64,000 bases of DNA, taken from Chitinophagaceae bacterium. Its GTDB lineage: Bacteria; Bacteroidota; Bacteroidia; Chitinophagales; Chitinophagaceae. A program made the position numbers and the translations under genes. Location of the stretch: contig JADKKA010000018.1 of NCBI GenBank assembly GCA_016720745.1, positions 558,001 through 622,000 of the forward strand, given 5' to 3'. Shown one piece after another: positions 24,513 to 32,274 of this stretch (positions are counted from its first letter, which is position 1; every line of letters begins with the position of its first letter). The notes below the pieces were generated by a model, which was not told the origin of the DNA, did no database searches, and saw only the letters and a program-made list of their open reading frames with translations.

Positions 24513-27086
24513 ATGAAGCGGCAAAGGATATACATTATTCTAATTACATTGTTTTTTACAAATGTCGTTTCCGGTCAAATCAATTTGCCGGTATTGCATG
24601 ATTCATTATTTACTACTTATTATCATCAGCGATGGACACTTTTTAAATTACTGCCACCAACAAGCCGGGATATTATTTTCTTGGGCAATAGTATCACCGA
24701 CGGAGGGGAATGGTCGGAGATGTTTAACGATTTAAGAATCAAGAACCGCGGAATCAGCGGAGATGTTTCTGCCGGTATTTTGAAACGCCTGGATGAAGTG
24801 GTTATGAGAAGACCTTCGAAAGTATTCCTGATGATTGGCGTGAATGATCTGGCCAGGGGATTGAGTACTGACAGTGTTGTAAGAAATATATTGCTGACTG
24901 CAGCCTACCTAAAATCCAGAAGCCCGCTCACCCGGCTGTTTGTACAAAGTATATTACCGGTTACTGATTTTTTTAAAAAATTCAGCGGGCATACCAGCAA
25001 AACAGATTCTATACTAATCGTGAATGACCGGCTGGCAAGGGCAGCGGAAAAAGCTGGTTTTACTTTTGTAAACCTTTATCCGTTTTTCTGTGACGCGCAG
25101 GGAAAGCTGGATCATGACTTCACGAATGACGGACTGCATTTAACCGGTCAGGGCTTTTTGTTGTGGAAGCATCTTGTTTTCCCCCATGTATTTGACCTGC
25201 AAAATCAACCTGCTCTTCTTCCATTGCCAAAGAAACTGAAATGGAATAAAGGATTTTTCCCATTGTATCTGACCCGGTCAATTATCATCAGTGATACGAT
25301 ATTAACCAGGGAGGCTTTATTCCTGAAGGAAAACATATTGGACCAAACACAGGTCATTGTCAGTAAAGCAGGCACTGGTGCAAACGAATTTCAGATTGAA
25401 CTCAGATTGGATCCAGCCATGGGGGGAACTGAATCAGAAGCATATCGGCTGCAGGTGACCCCAACCGGCATCCGTCTGTTCGCAGCCACTGCACATGGTA
25501 TATTCAATGGTATACAAACATTGCGTCAGCTGATGAGAGACAGAACTATGGTTGACTGTTGTGAAATTTCAGATCATCCTTCTTTTCCCTGGCGGGGATT
25601 TATGACAGATGTGGGCAGGAATTATATGTCATTGCCTTTGCTGAAAGAGCAAATTGACATCATGTCAAAATACAAACTCAACGTATTTCATTTTCATGTT
25701 ACAGAAGATATTGCCTGGCGCATAGCAGTCAGACAGTATCCGCAACTGACGGAAGCGGAACACATGTTAAGAGATAAAGGACAGTATTATTCCCCTGAGG
25801 AAGTGAAAGAACTGATTGCTTATTGTCGTGAAAGACATATCAGGTTTGTTCCGGAAATTGATATGCCTGGTCATAGTGCCGCATTCAAAAGAGCCATGGG
25901 TACTGAAATGCAAACGGACAGCGGCCTGAAAATTTGTAAAAACATTTTGAAAGAACTGTGCAGCAATTTTGATTTAAAGGAGATTCATATTGGAGGAGAT
26001 GAGGTCCGGATCACAAACAAAAATTTCATGCCGGAAATTGTCAGGTACCTTCGGTCACTGGGAAAAACAGTGGTGGCATGGGATCCCGGGGGAAATGTGC
26101 CGGAAGGGACCTATTTACAAATGTGGAATGGCAAAACTGTCCCCCGGAAAAAATATCCGTCCATTGATTCAAGGCATTTGTACCTGAATCACTTTGATCC
26201 TTTGGAAGGTGTAATAGCTACTTTTAATCATATAATTTGCGATGTTGATTCTGCATCGGAAGACAGATTGGGGGCTACACTTTGTAATTGGCCCGACAGA
26301 AGGGTGGCTGATGAAAATGACATGATCAAAATGAATGCCGTTTATCCGGTCATGCTCAGTTTTGCTGAACGCTGCTGGCAGGGGGGAGGAGTTAAGAATT
26401 TTTCTTCTGTTATTACCCAGCCAGCTGGCAACGACCCTCTCTCATTCCGGGAGTTTGAATTGCGTTTGACCGATCAACAAAAACTTTATTTTCAACACAA
26501 GCCATTTCCTTATGTGACACAATCAGGTATTGAATGGAAACTGATTGGCCCTTTTGCCAATGAGGGTAATACTACAACCCGGTTTGCCCCGGAACTGGTA
26601 TCGTTTCCGGATACTGCACAGTTACATTCTTACCGGTCAGTCTTTGGGGGGACCATCTGGCTTCGGCATTTCTGGGACCCTGTAATCAGTTCACATCTGT
26701 TGAAGCCGGATGACAGCACCACCTGGTATGCAACCCGGCGAATCTGGATGGAGGAGGCTGGTGAAAAAGAATGCTGGATCGGGTTTAATAATATTTCCCG
26801 ATCCCCGAATACTGATTCTCCCCCTGTGGGTGCATGGGATTTGCGGAGTAGCAAAGTATGGGTGAATGGACAGGAAATTCCTCCACCCAAATGGAAACGA
26901 GGCGGGCAAAAAGGAAATTCCGAAATTCCTTTGACCGATGAAGGATATGAATACAGGGTGCCCTCAAAAGTCTATTTTAAAAAAGGATGGAATACGGTGC
27001 TTTTGAAAGCACCGGTTGGTAGTTTCAAGGGGGAGTGGCAAAATCCTGTAAAATGGATGTTCACTTTTGTATGTTTCGATGAATAA
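24513..27086 (+). CDS. SGNH/GDSL esterase fused to GH20 beta-N-acetylhexosaminidase
   Basis: 857 residues with a signal peptide ending near SGQ (23). The first domain (about 45-225) is an SGNH hydrolase: FLGNSITDGGEW near 57, NRGISGD, IGVNDLARG near 108 and DGLHLTGQGF near 205 supply Ser, Gly, Asn and Asp/His. The second domain (about 240-640) is GH20, with HFHVTEDIAW near 392, PEIDMPGHS near 450 and the catalytic HIGGDE near 491. The final about 200 residues form a beta-rich module. One chain can thus remove an acyl group and a terminal HexNAc. The GH20 barrel looks shortened between PEIDMPGHS and HIGGDE compared with the GH20 gene at 1251-3191. It is the last gene of the sialic acid operon, 16 bases after the GH2 gene. 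Confidence 0.9.
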   Translation: MKRQRIYIILITLFFTNVVSGQINLPVLHDSLFTTYYHQRWTLFKLLPPTSRDIIFLGNSITDGGEWSEMFNDLRIKNRGISGDVSAGILKRLDEVVMRRPSKVFLMIGVNDLARGLSTDSVVRNILLTAAYLKSRSPLTRLFVQSILPVTDFFKKFSGHTSKTDSILIVNDRLARAAEKAGFTFVNLYPFFCDAQGKLDHDFTNDGLHLTGQGFLLWKHLVFPHVFDLQNQPALLPLPKKLKWNKGFFPLYLTRSIIISDTILTREALFLKENILDQTQVIVSKAGTGANEFQIELRLDPAMGGTESEAYRLQVTPTGIRLFAATAHGIFNGIQTLRQLMRDRTMVDCCEISDHPSFPWRGFMTDVGRNYMSLPLLKEQIDIMSKYKLNVFHFHVTEDIAWRIAVRQYPQLTEAEHMLRDKGQYYSPEEVKELIAYCRERHIRFVPEIDMPGHSAAFKRAMGTEMQTDSGLKICKNILKELCSNFDLKEIHIGGDEVRITNKNFMPEIVRYLRSLGKTVVAWDPGGNVPEGTYLQMWNGKTVPRKKYPSIDSRHLYLNHFDPLEGVIATFNHIICDVDSASEDRLGATLCNWPDRRVADENDMIKMNAVYPVMLSFAERCWQGGGVKNFSSVITQPAGNDPLSFREFELRLTDQQKLYFQHKPFPYVTQSGIEWKLIGPFANEGNTTTRFAPELVSFPDTAQLHSYRSVFGGTIWLRHFWDPVISSHLLKPDDSTTWYATRRIWMEEAGEKECWIGFNNISRSPNTDSPPVGAWDLRSSKVWVNGQEIPPPKWKRGGQKGNSEIPLTDEGYEYRVPSKVYFKKGWNTVLLKAPVGSFKGEWQNPVKWMFTFVCFDE

Positions 27087-27363
27087 GTGGCGCAATTCCC
27101 ATTTAAGAAACAAAGTAAAATGTATACAAGTGATTGAGCTGGTAAAATAATGACTTTAAACTACTGGATAAGAGTAACTGTTTTAAAAAACGATCTTTCC
27201 ATTTCTCAGAGAGATTATTGGGTTTAAGATATTGACAGATCCGGTCTCCGAAAGCCTTCGTTGCCGAACAATTTCCTGAACACCCCGCCCGCCTTTGGGA
27301 AAATAATCCATCAAATCAGTAAAACCTTCCATTTAGCCGCTGCCTTTGCGGGGTTACTTTTAA
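27087..27363. other. Intergenic gap between the two glycan loci
   Basis: No convincing gene or terminator. The reverse strand carries an ATG-less open stretch of about 65 codons (about 27113-27320, reading ...FGDRICQYLKPNNLSEKW...) that looks mildly protein-like and could be a gene remnant. A TGTATACA palindrome lies near 27121. Confidence 0.35.
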
Positions 27364-27397
27364 TATGCCGGGAAAAAGGAATCCCCCTTCCGGCATA
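27364..27397 (+). promoter_or_regulatory. Long-arm inverted repeat just before the MaoC gene
   Basis: TATGCCGG (27364-27371) and CCGGCATA (27390-27397) form a perfect eight-base stem with an 18-base loop, ending 16 bases before the ATG of the first gene of the third region. There is no T-run, so a protein-binding site or a 5'-leader RNA hairpin is more likely than a terminator. Confidence 0.5.
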
Positions 27398-27413
27398 ACG
27401 ATTAACCTTTGCC

Positions 27414-27854
27414 ATGTTCATCCGGAAGTATTACGAGGATTTTGCACTGAACGAGACGCGTCAAACCAGCGCCAGGACCATCTCCGCCGAGGATATAGAT
27501 TTCCATGCCAAAGAGTCCGGCGACTTTTTCCCCCATCATATGGATGAAGCCTGGTGCAATACCCAGCCTTTCAAACACCGGATCGCCCATGGGACCCTCA
27601 TTTTTACCGTGGCTGTTGGACTCACCGCCGATCTGATCAATGAAGTATCCATGACCTATGGATACGACCGGCTCCGCTTTATCAATCCGGTTTATATTAA
27701 TGACAGCATACAGGTGACCGTGACCATCAAGGATAAAAAAGACCATAAAAAACCAGGCTATGGAGTAGTAACCGAACTGGTGGAATGTTTTAACCAACAG
27801 GGTGAACTGGTAATGGTCTGCGAACATTTATTACTGGTGAATAAAAAAGACTAA
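27414..27854 (+). CDS. MaoC-family hydratase/dehydratase (hotdog fold)
   Basis: 146 residues, single hotdog domain. After the family N-terminus (YYEDFALNETRQTSARTISAEDI, seen in parts) comes HAKESGDFFPHHMDEAW, where Asp and His of the hydratase 2 motif are present. The signatures RIAHGTLIFTVAVGL and INPVYINDSIQVTVTI follow. MaoC enzymes hydrate or dehydrate acyl-CoA thioesters with R stereochemistry. The CoA-transferase two genes downstream would supply an acyl-CoA substrate. It is the first gene of a tight cytoplasmic block within a plant-glycan locus. No signal peptide. The actual acyl group is unknown. Confidence 0.87.
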   Translation: MFIRKYYEDFALNETRQTSARTISAEDIDFHAKESGDFFPHHMDEAWCNTQPFKHRIAHGTLIFTVAVGLTADLINEVSMTYGYDRLRFINPVYINDSIQVTVTIKDKKDHKKPGYGVVTELVECFNQQGELVMVCEHLLLVNKKD

Positions 27855-27860
27855 TCAACA

Positions 27861-29024
27861 ATGGCAGCAGTTTTAAGAGGCATAACATGGGGGCACAGCA
27901 GGGGAATTACTCCCCTGCTTGCTGCTTCCCAGCGCTATGAAGAACTGCACCCCGGCGTACAGATCAGCTGGAAAAAAAGAACCCTTCAGGAATTTGCCGA
28001 TTTTCCAATAGAAGCCCTGACAAAAGATTATGACCTGCTGATCATTGATCATCCCTGGGTGGGATGCGCCGCTGCCACCCGCTGCGTACTACCGCTGAAC
28101 GAATACCTGCCCGCCGAATACCTGCAAAACCAGGAACAAAATTCTATCGGCGGATCGCATGAAAGTTATTTTTATGAAGGAGGCCAATGGGCCCTGGCCA
28201 TTGATGCCGCCACTCCGGCCGCCAGCTATCGAAAAGACTTACTGGAGAAAAATAATATCCCTGTTCCGCAAAATTGGGAAGACATATTGCAACTGGCAAG
28301 GGCAGGCAGACTGGCCGTGCCTGCGATCCCTATTGACCTGCTGATGAATTTTTATTCCTTCTGTATCGCAAACGGGAAGGAACCATTTGCCAGCGATGAA
28401 GAACTGATTGACCGGGAAACCGGACTGGCTGCGATCGCAACGATGCAAGAGCTGTATTCACTGGTGGATCCGCGATTTTTTTCCGCTAATCCCATCGCTG
28501 TAGCCGAACTGATGAGCAGTACCAATGATTACTGGTACTGCCCCTTTGCCTATGCCTATAGCAATTATGCAAGAACCGGTTTTGCGAAACATGTATTGCA
28601 TTATACAGATGTAGTATCATTCAAGGGGAAAAAACTAAGGACCACCATCGGTGGCACCGGTATCGCTGTATCCTCCTCCAGTATTAACCCGGAGATCGCC
28701 ATCGATTTTGCCCAATGGGTCGTGAGTGAGGAAATACAACAAACGCTTTATGCGGAACATGGCGGACAACCCGGTCATTTAAAAGCCTGGCAGGATGAAA
28801 AAAACAACCGGCTCAGCCATGATTTTTTCAGATCCGTTTTACCGGTCATGCAAAATGGATATATCCGTCCCCGTTATAATGGCTATTTACATTTTCAGGA
28901 TCAGGCAGGCGATCCCCTGCAGCAATGCCTGATGGGATCAATCAAGGCAACAAATGCCCTGGATCAAATGAACCATATTTACCGCCAGCACCCGGCGCAC
29001 CTAAAACAATTCGCCAAGGCATGA
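27861..29024 (+). CDS. Solute-binding-like protein (family 1 SBP fold) without signal peptide
   Basis: 387 residues. Fold signatures of ABC sugar-binding proteins are clear: RYEELHPGVQISWKKRTLQ at the first strands, DLLIIDHPWVG, LPLNEYLP, ALAIDAATPAASYRKDLLEKNNIPVPQNW and AIDFAQWVVSEE. The start MAAVLRGITWGHSRG leads directly into the first beta strand, with no signal peptide or lipobox. No ABC permease or ATPase genes are nearby. It therefore appears to be a cytoplasmic binding protein or a repurposed enzyme partner. It lies six bases after the MaoC gene and overlaps the CoA-transferase start by four, so all three are translationally linked. Confidence 0.83.
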   Translation: MAAVLRGITWGHSRGITPLLAASQRYEELHPGVQISWKKRTLQEFADFPIEALTKDYDLLIIDHPWVGCAAATRCVLPLNEYLPAEYLQNQEQNSIGGSHESYFYEGGQWALAIDAATPAASYRKDLLEKNNIPVPQNWEDILQLARAGRLAVPAIPIDLLMNFYSFCIANGKEPFASDEELIDRETGLAAIATMQELYSLVDPRFFSANPIAVAELMSSTNDYWYCPFAYAYSNYARTGFAKHVLHYTDVVSFKGKKLRTTIGGTGIAVSSSSINPEIAIDFAQWVVSEEIQQTLYAEHGGQPGHLKAWQDEKNNRLSHDFFRSVLPVMQNGYIRPRYNGYLHFQDQAGDPLQQCLMGSIKATNALDQMNHIYRQHPAHLKQFAKA

Positions 29025-31057
29025 ACGGATTACCCCTGCACGGTTTAGTGGTGCTGGAATTCAGCCAGTATTTATCCGCTCCATCGGCCGGATTGCGGTT
29101 GGCTGATCTCGGTGCCCGTGTAATTAAAATAGAGAGACCCGGAACCGGAGATGCCGGCCGCAAACTGGCGATCAAAAATCTCTGGGTGGGAGATGATTCC
29201 CTATTATTCCATACCATCAACCGCAATAAAGAAAGTTTTACGGCAGATATGAAGGATCCGCAGGATCTCGCCTTACTGCAAAAACTGATTGCCAAAGCAG
29301 ATATCATCATTCATAATTTCCGCCCGGGAGTGATGGAGAAAAACGGATTGGGTTATGAAGCGGTGAAACAAATTAATCCCGCTGCTGTGTATGCTTCTAT
29401 TTCAGGATACGGGAACACCGGCTCCTGGAAAAATAAACCCGGACAGGATCTCTTACTGCAATCCATTGCCGGACTGGCATTCACCACCGGCAATGCTGCT
29501 GAAATGCCCATGCCATTCGGATTGGCCATCGGTGATATTTTAGCCGGTGCCCAACTGGTACAGGGTATCCTGGCCGCCATTGTATCAAGAGAAAAAACCG
29601 GTCATGGTTCCTTGATCGAAATCAGTCTGCTGGAAACCCTCATTGATTTTCAGTTTGAACTGCTCACTACTTTTTTTGCCAGTAACCAGCAGCCGCAACG
29701 CAGTCAGATCAACAGCGGACATACCCTGCTCAGTGCTCCCTATGGTATTTATAAAACAGCCAATGGTTACCTGGCCCTGGCCATGATGCCCTTACCTGAA
29801 CTGGCAGACGCCATTGCCTGTGATGAACTGAAACAGTTTTCCGCAGCCGATGCTTTTGAAAAAAGAGATGCGATTAAAAAAATTATTGCAGCCCACCTGC
29901 GAACACAACCTGGTGAATACTGGTTGTCAGCACTTCGGCAGAGAGATCTCTGGGCTGCTGAAGTTTTAAACTGGCAGCAACTAAAGGAACACGAAGCCTA
30001 CCGGCAACTGGCCATGGAACAGGTGGTGGGTATGAATGGATCATCCATCGTTACCACCCGTTGTCCGCTGAAATTGAATGGCCATACACTCACCAGTAAC
30101 AGGCCGGCACCGGCCCTGGGGGTGAATACAAAAGAAATTATCAGTCAGCTGATCAATGGATCGGCACCAACAATCAATAAAGAAAAAACATTTCAAAAAG
30201 AAGGAACCGGTCTGCTCAGCAATTTGCTGGTGGTTGATTTCAGCCAGTTTCTTTCTGGTCCCTATGCCACCCTTCGGTTGGCGGATTTAGGGGCAGAAGT
30301 GATCAAGATCGAAAAAACAGGTACGGGTGATATCTGCCGCAATCTCTATGTGAGTGATGTAAAGATTGAAGGAGAGTCCACCATCTTCCATGCCATCAAT
30401 CGCAATAAAAAAAGTTACCAGGCCAATCTCAAAGATGAACAGGAACTGCAACAGATCAAATCCCTGCTTGAAAAAGCAGATGTGCTGGTGCATAATTTCC
30501 GGCCGGGAGTGATGGAGCGACTGGGTCTGTCCTACGAAACCGTCAAAGCCATCAACCCATCGATCGTGTATGCTGAAATCAGTGGGTATGGAACGGAAGG
30601 ACCCTGGAAAGACCTGCCCGGACAGGATTTATTATTACAGGCCGTATCCGGATTAACCTGGCTCAGCAATAATGATGGAGAGAATCCCACTCCGATGGGC
30701 GTGGCGGTTGTGGATATGCTGGCCGGTACGCATCTGGCCCAGGGCATATTAGCGGCTATCTATCAAAAACAAAAAACCGGAGAAGGTTCATTGGTACAAG
30801 TGAGTATGCTGGAAAGCATTCTCGATTTTCAGTTTGAAGTCCTCACCTGTTTTTATAATGATGGTCACCAGTTACCGCAAAGAAGCAGTATCAATAATGC
30901 CCATGCCTATGTGGCAGCGCCTTATGGTATTTACCAAACCAAAGACAGCTATATGGCCCTGGCCATGACTGATATTGTACGTTTAGGCGAGCTCATCGGT
31001 TGCTCGCCACTGTCAAATTATACGAATCCAAAAGGAATGGTTTTCAAAAAGGGATGA
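29021..31057 (+). CDS. Internally duplicated CaiB/BaiF CoA-transferase (in-frame part)
   Basis: 678 residues up to a premature TGA; the ATG at 29021 overlaps the preceding stop as ATGA and gives the family start LHGLVVLEFSQYLSAPSAG. Two homologous class III CoA-transferase copies are joined head to tail. Copy 1 (about 1-390) has LRLADLGARVIKIERPGTGD and NFRPGVMEKNGLGYE. Copy 2 (from about 405) has LRLADLGAEVIKIEKTGTGD and NFRPGVMERLGLSYE, each with the nucleophile-region Asp in the GQDLLLQ motif. Such enzymes swap CoA between carboxylic acids, normally as interlocked dimers, so a fused pair is a built-in heterodimer. Copy 2 is cut about 95 residues before its natural end by a frameshift at 31030-31036. 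Confidence 0.87.
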   Translation: MNGLPLHGLVVLEFSQYLSAPSAGLRLADLGARVIKIERPGTGDAGRKLAIKNLWVGDDSLLFHTINRNKESFTADMKDPQDLALLQKLIAKADIIIHNFRPGVMEKNGLGYEAVKQINPAAVYASISGYGNTGSWKNKPGQDLLLQSIAGLAFTTGNAAEMPMPFGLAIGDILAGAQLVQGILAAIVSREKTGHGSLIEISLLETLIDFQFELLTTFFASNQQPQRSQINSGHTLLSAPYGIYKTANGYLALAMMPLPELADAIACDELKQFSAADAFEKRDAIKKIIAAHLRTQPGEYWLSALRQRDLWAAEVLNWQQLKEHEAYRQLAMEQVVGMNGSSIVTTRCPLKLNGHTLTSNRPAPALGVNTKEIISQLINGSAPTINKEKTFQKEGTGLLSNLLVVDFSQFLSGPYATLRLADLGAEVIKIEKTGTGDICRNLYVSDVKIEGESTIFHAINRNKKSYQANLKDEQELQQIKSLLEKADVLVHNFRPGVMERLGLSYETVKAINPSIVYAEISGYGTEGPWKDLPGQDLLLQAVSGLTWLSNNDGENPTPMGVAVVDMLAGTHLAQGILAAIYQKQKTGEGSLVQVSMLESILDFQFEVLTCFYNDGHQLPQRSSINNAHAYVAAPYGIYQTKDSYMALAMTDIVRLGELIGCSPLSNYTNPKGMVFKKG

Positions 31058-31373
31058 GATCAAAAAAATCATTGCCACCCATCTGGCAACGGAAAGCAAT
31101 GCCCATTGGTTATCCATTCTGGAAAAAGCCGATGTTTGGTGTGCCCCGGTGTTTAACTACGAAGAACTGATCAAACAGGAAGCCTTCCGTAACCTGGACA
31201 TGGTGATGCAGGTAAAAACAGGTAAAGGCTTTCATCTCGATACCACCCGCTGTCCGATCCGCGTAAACGGCCATATCCTACGCTCTGCTGCAGGTGCTCC
31301 TTTGCTGGGAGAACATAATGCAGTGATCAGCAAAAAGTATAATTTGCAGGAGCCCATAACAACGCTACAGTAA
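31035..31373 (+). pseudogene. Out-of-frame 3' end of the CoA-transferase gene
   Basis: In the next frame the DNA continues the protein without stops: EWFSKRDEIKKIIATHL, then SILEKADVWCAPVFNYEEL, TTRCPIRVNGHIL and a natural end at TAA 31371. This aligns with the end of copy 1 (FEKRDAIKKIIAAHL, TTRCPLKLNGHTL). The junction is CCAAAAGGAATGG at 31028-31040; one A fewer in the run of four (31030-31033) would restore a single frame. So this is one gene of about 784 residues with a +1 base change, whether from mutation, sequencing error or recoding. Confidence 0.85.
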
Positions 31374-31375
31374 TT

Positions 31376-32233
31376 ATGTCACGCATCATTGATACACATA
31401 TCCATGTCTGGGATTTCACCCGGGCCGAATATCCCTGGCTGAAAGGCGATACATCTATCCTGAACCGTACTTATTCCATTGACGAAATCAAAGAAGAAAG
31501 GATAGAGGCGGGTATAACCGACGGCGTAATGGTACAGGCCAGTTGCAATATGGATGATACCAGACTGATGCTGGAACTTGCCGCACAGAATGACTGGATC
31601 CATGGCGTGGTTTGCTGGTTACCCCTGCTGGATACAGCTGAAACAGCCAGGTTGCTGGAAGAAGAACTATTGCCGAATCCTTATTTCGTGGGCATGCGGC
31701 ACCTGATCCATGATGAACCTGATGCCCAATGGTTATTACAACCTGCTGTAATCGAAAGCTTACAATTGCTGGCAAAAAATAATAAGCCCTATGATGTAGT
31801 GGGTGTGAAGCCGGAACATATTGAAACCGTTTTGAAAGTAGCCGCTAAAGTACCTGGATTAAAATTTGTTTTCGATCACCTGAATGCACCACCGATTCCA
31901 TCCAAAGAGCAATTTGGCCGCTGGGGCAGTTTGATGAAGGAAGCCGCAGCACATCCCCAATTCCATGCAAAGATTTCCGGATTGGGAACGGCATCCGGTA
32001 ACTTTGAAGGAAGAACAAAGGAAGATATCAAACCTTATGTGGCATTTGCCCTTGAGCATTTCGGAACGGAACGTTGTTTTTGCGGGGGCGACTGGCCCGT
32101 GAGTTTACTGGCCAACTCCTATCAGCAAACCTGGATGAATACAAAATCCATCCTGGAATCACTACTTGGAGAAAATGAACTGGAGGCCGTTTATTTTTCT
32201 AATGCGAATCGGTTTTATCAGTTGGGTTTATAA
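31376..32233 (+). CDS. Amidohydrolase of the COG3618 sugar-lactonase type
   Basis: 285 residues, cytoplasmic TIM-barrel amidohydrolase. Motifs are DTHIHVWD at the start, VVCWLPLLD, GMRHLIHDEPD, FVFDHLNAPPI, FHAKISGL and CGGDWPVSLL near the end, the usual metal and substrate residues of the family that includes L-fucono-1,5-lactonase and L-rhamnonolactonase. In a locus with fucosidase, rhamnosidase, FucP and two dehydrogenases, a 6-deoxyaldonolactonase role in an oxidative fucose or rhamnose pathway is the best guess. It starts two bases after the CoA-transferase stop. Confidence 0.85.
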   Translation: MSRIIDTHIHVWDFTRAEYPWLKGDTSILNRTYSIDEIKEERIEAGITDGVMVQASCNMDDTRLMLELAAQNDWIHGVVCWLPLLDTAETARLLEEELLPNPYFVGMRHLIHDEPDAQWLLQPAVIESLQLLAKNNKPYDVVGVKPEHIETVLKVAAKVPGLKFVFDHLNAPPIPSKEQFGRWGSLMKEAAAHPQFHAKISGLGTASGNFEGRTKEDIKPYVAFALEHFGTERCFCGGDWPVSLLANSYQQTWMNTKSILESLLGENELEAVYFSNANRFYQLGL

Positions 32234-32274
32234 TTTTTCACAGCATCACACTAAATAACCGGAACAGGGATCGA

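Noticed and set aside
9057..27128. Shared GAAACAAAGTAAAAT at about 9057 and 27109 as possible direct repeats flanking the sialic acid locus
   Set aside because: Fifteen A-rich bases can match by chance in 64 kb, flanking bases differ, and no integrase or tRNA end is linked; not enough for an attachment-site claim.
27113..27320. ATG-less reverse-strand stretch reading ...FGDRICQYLKPNNLSEKW...
   Set aside because: Mildly protein-like but no start codon, no ribosome-binding context and no recognised family; at best a remnant, mentioned only in the gap description.
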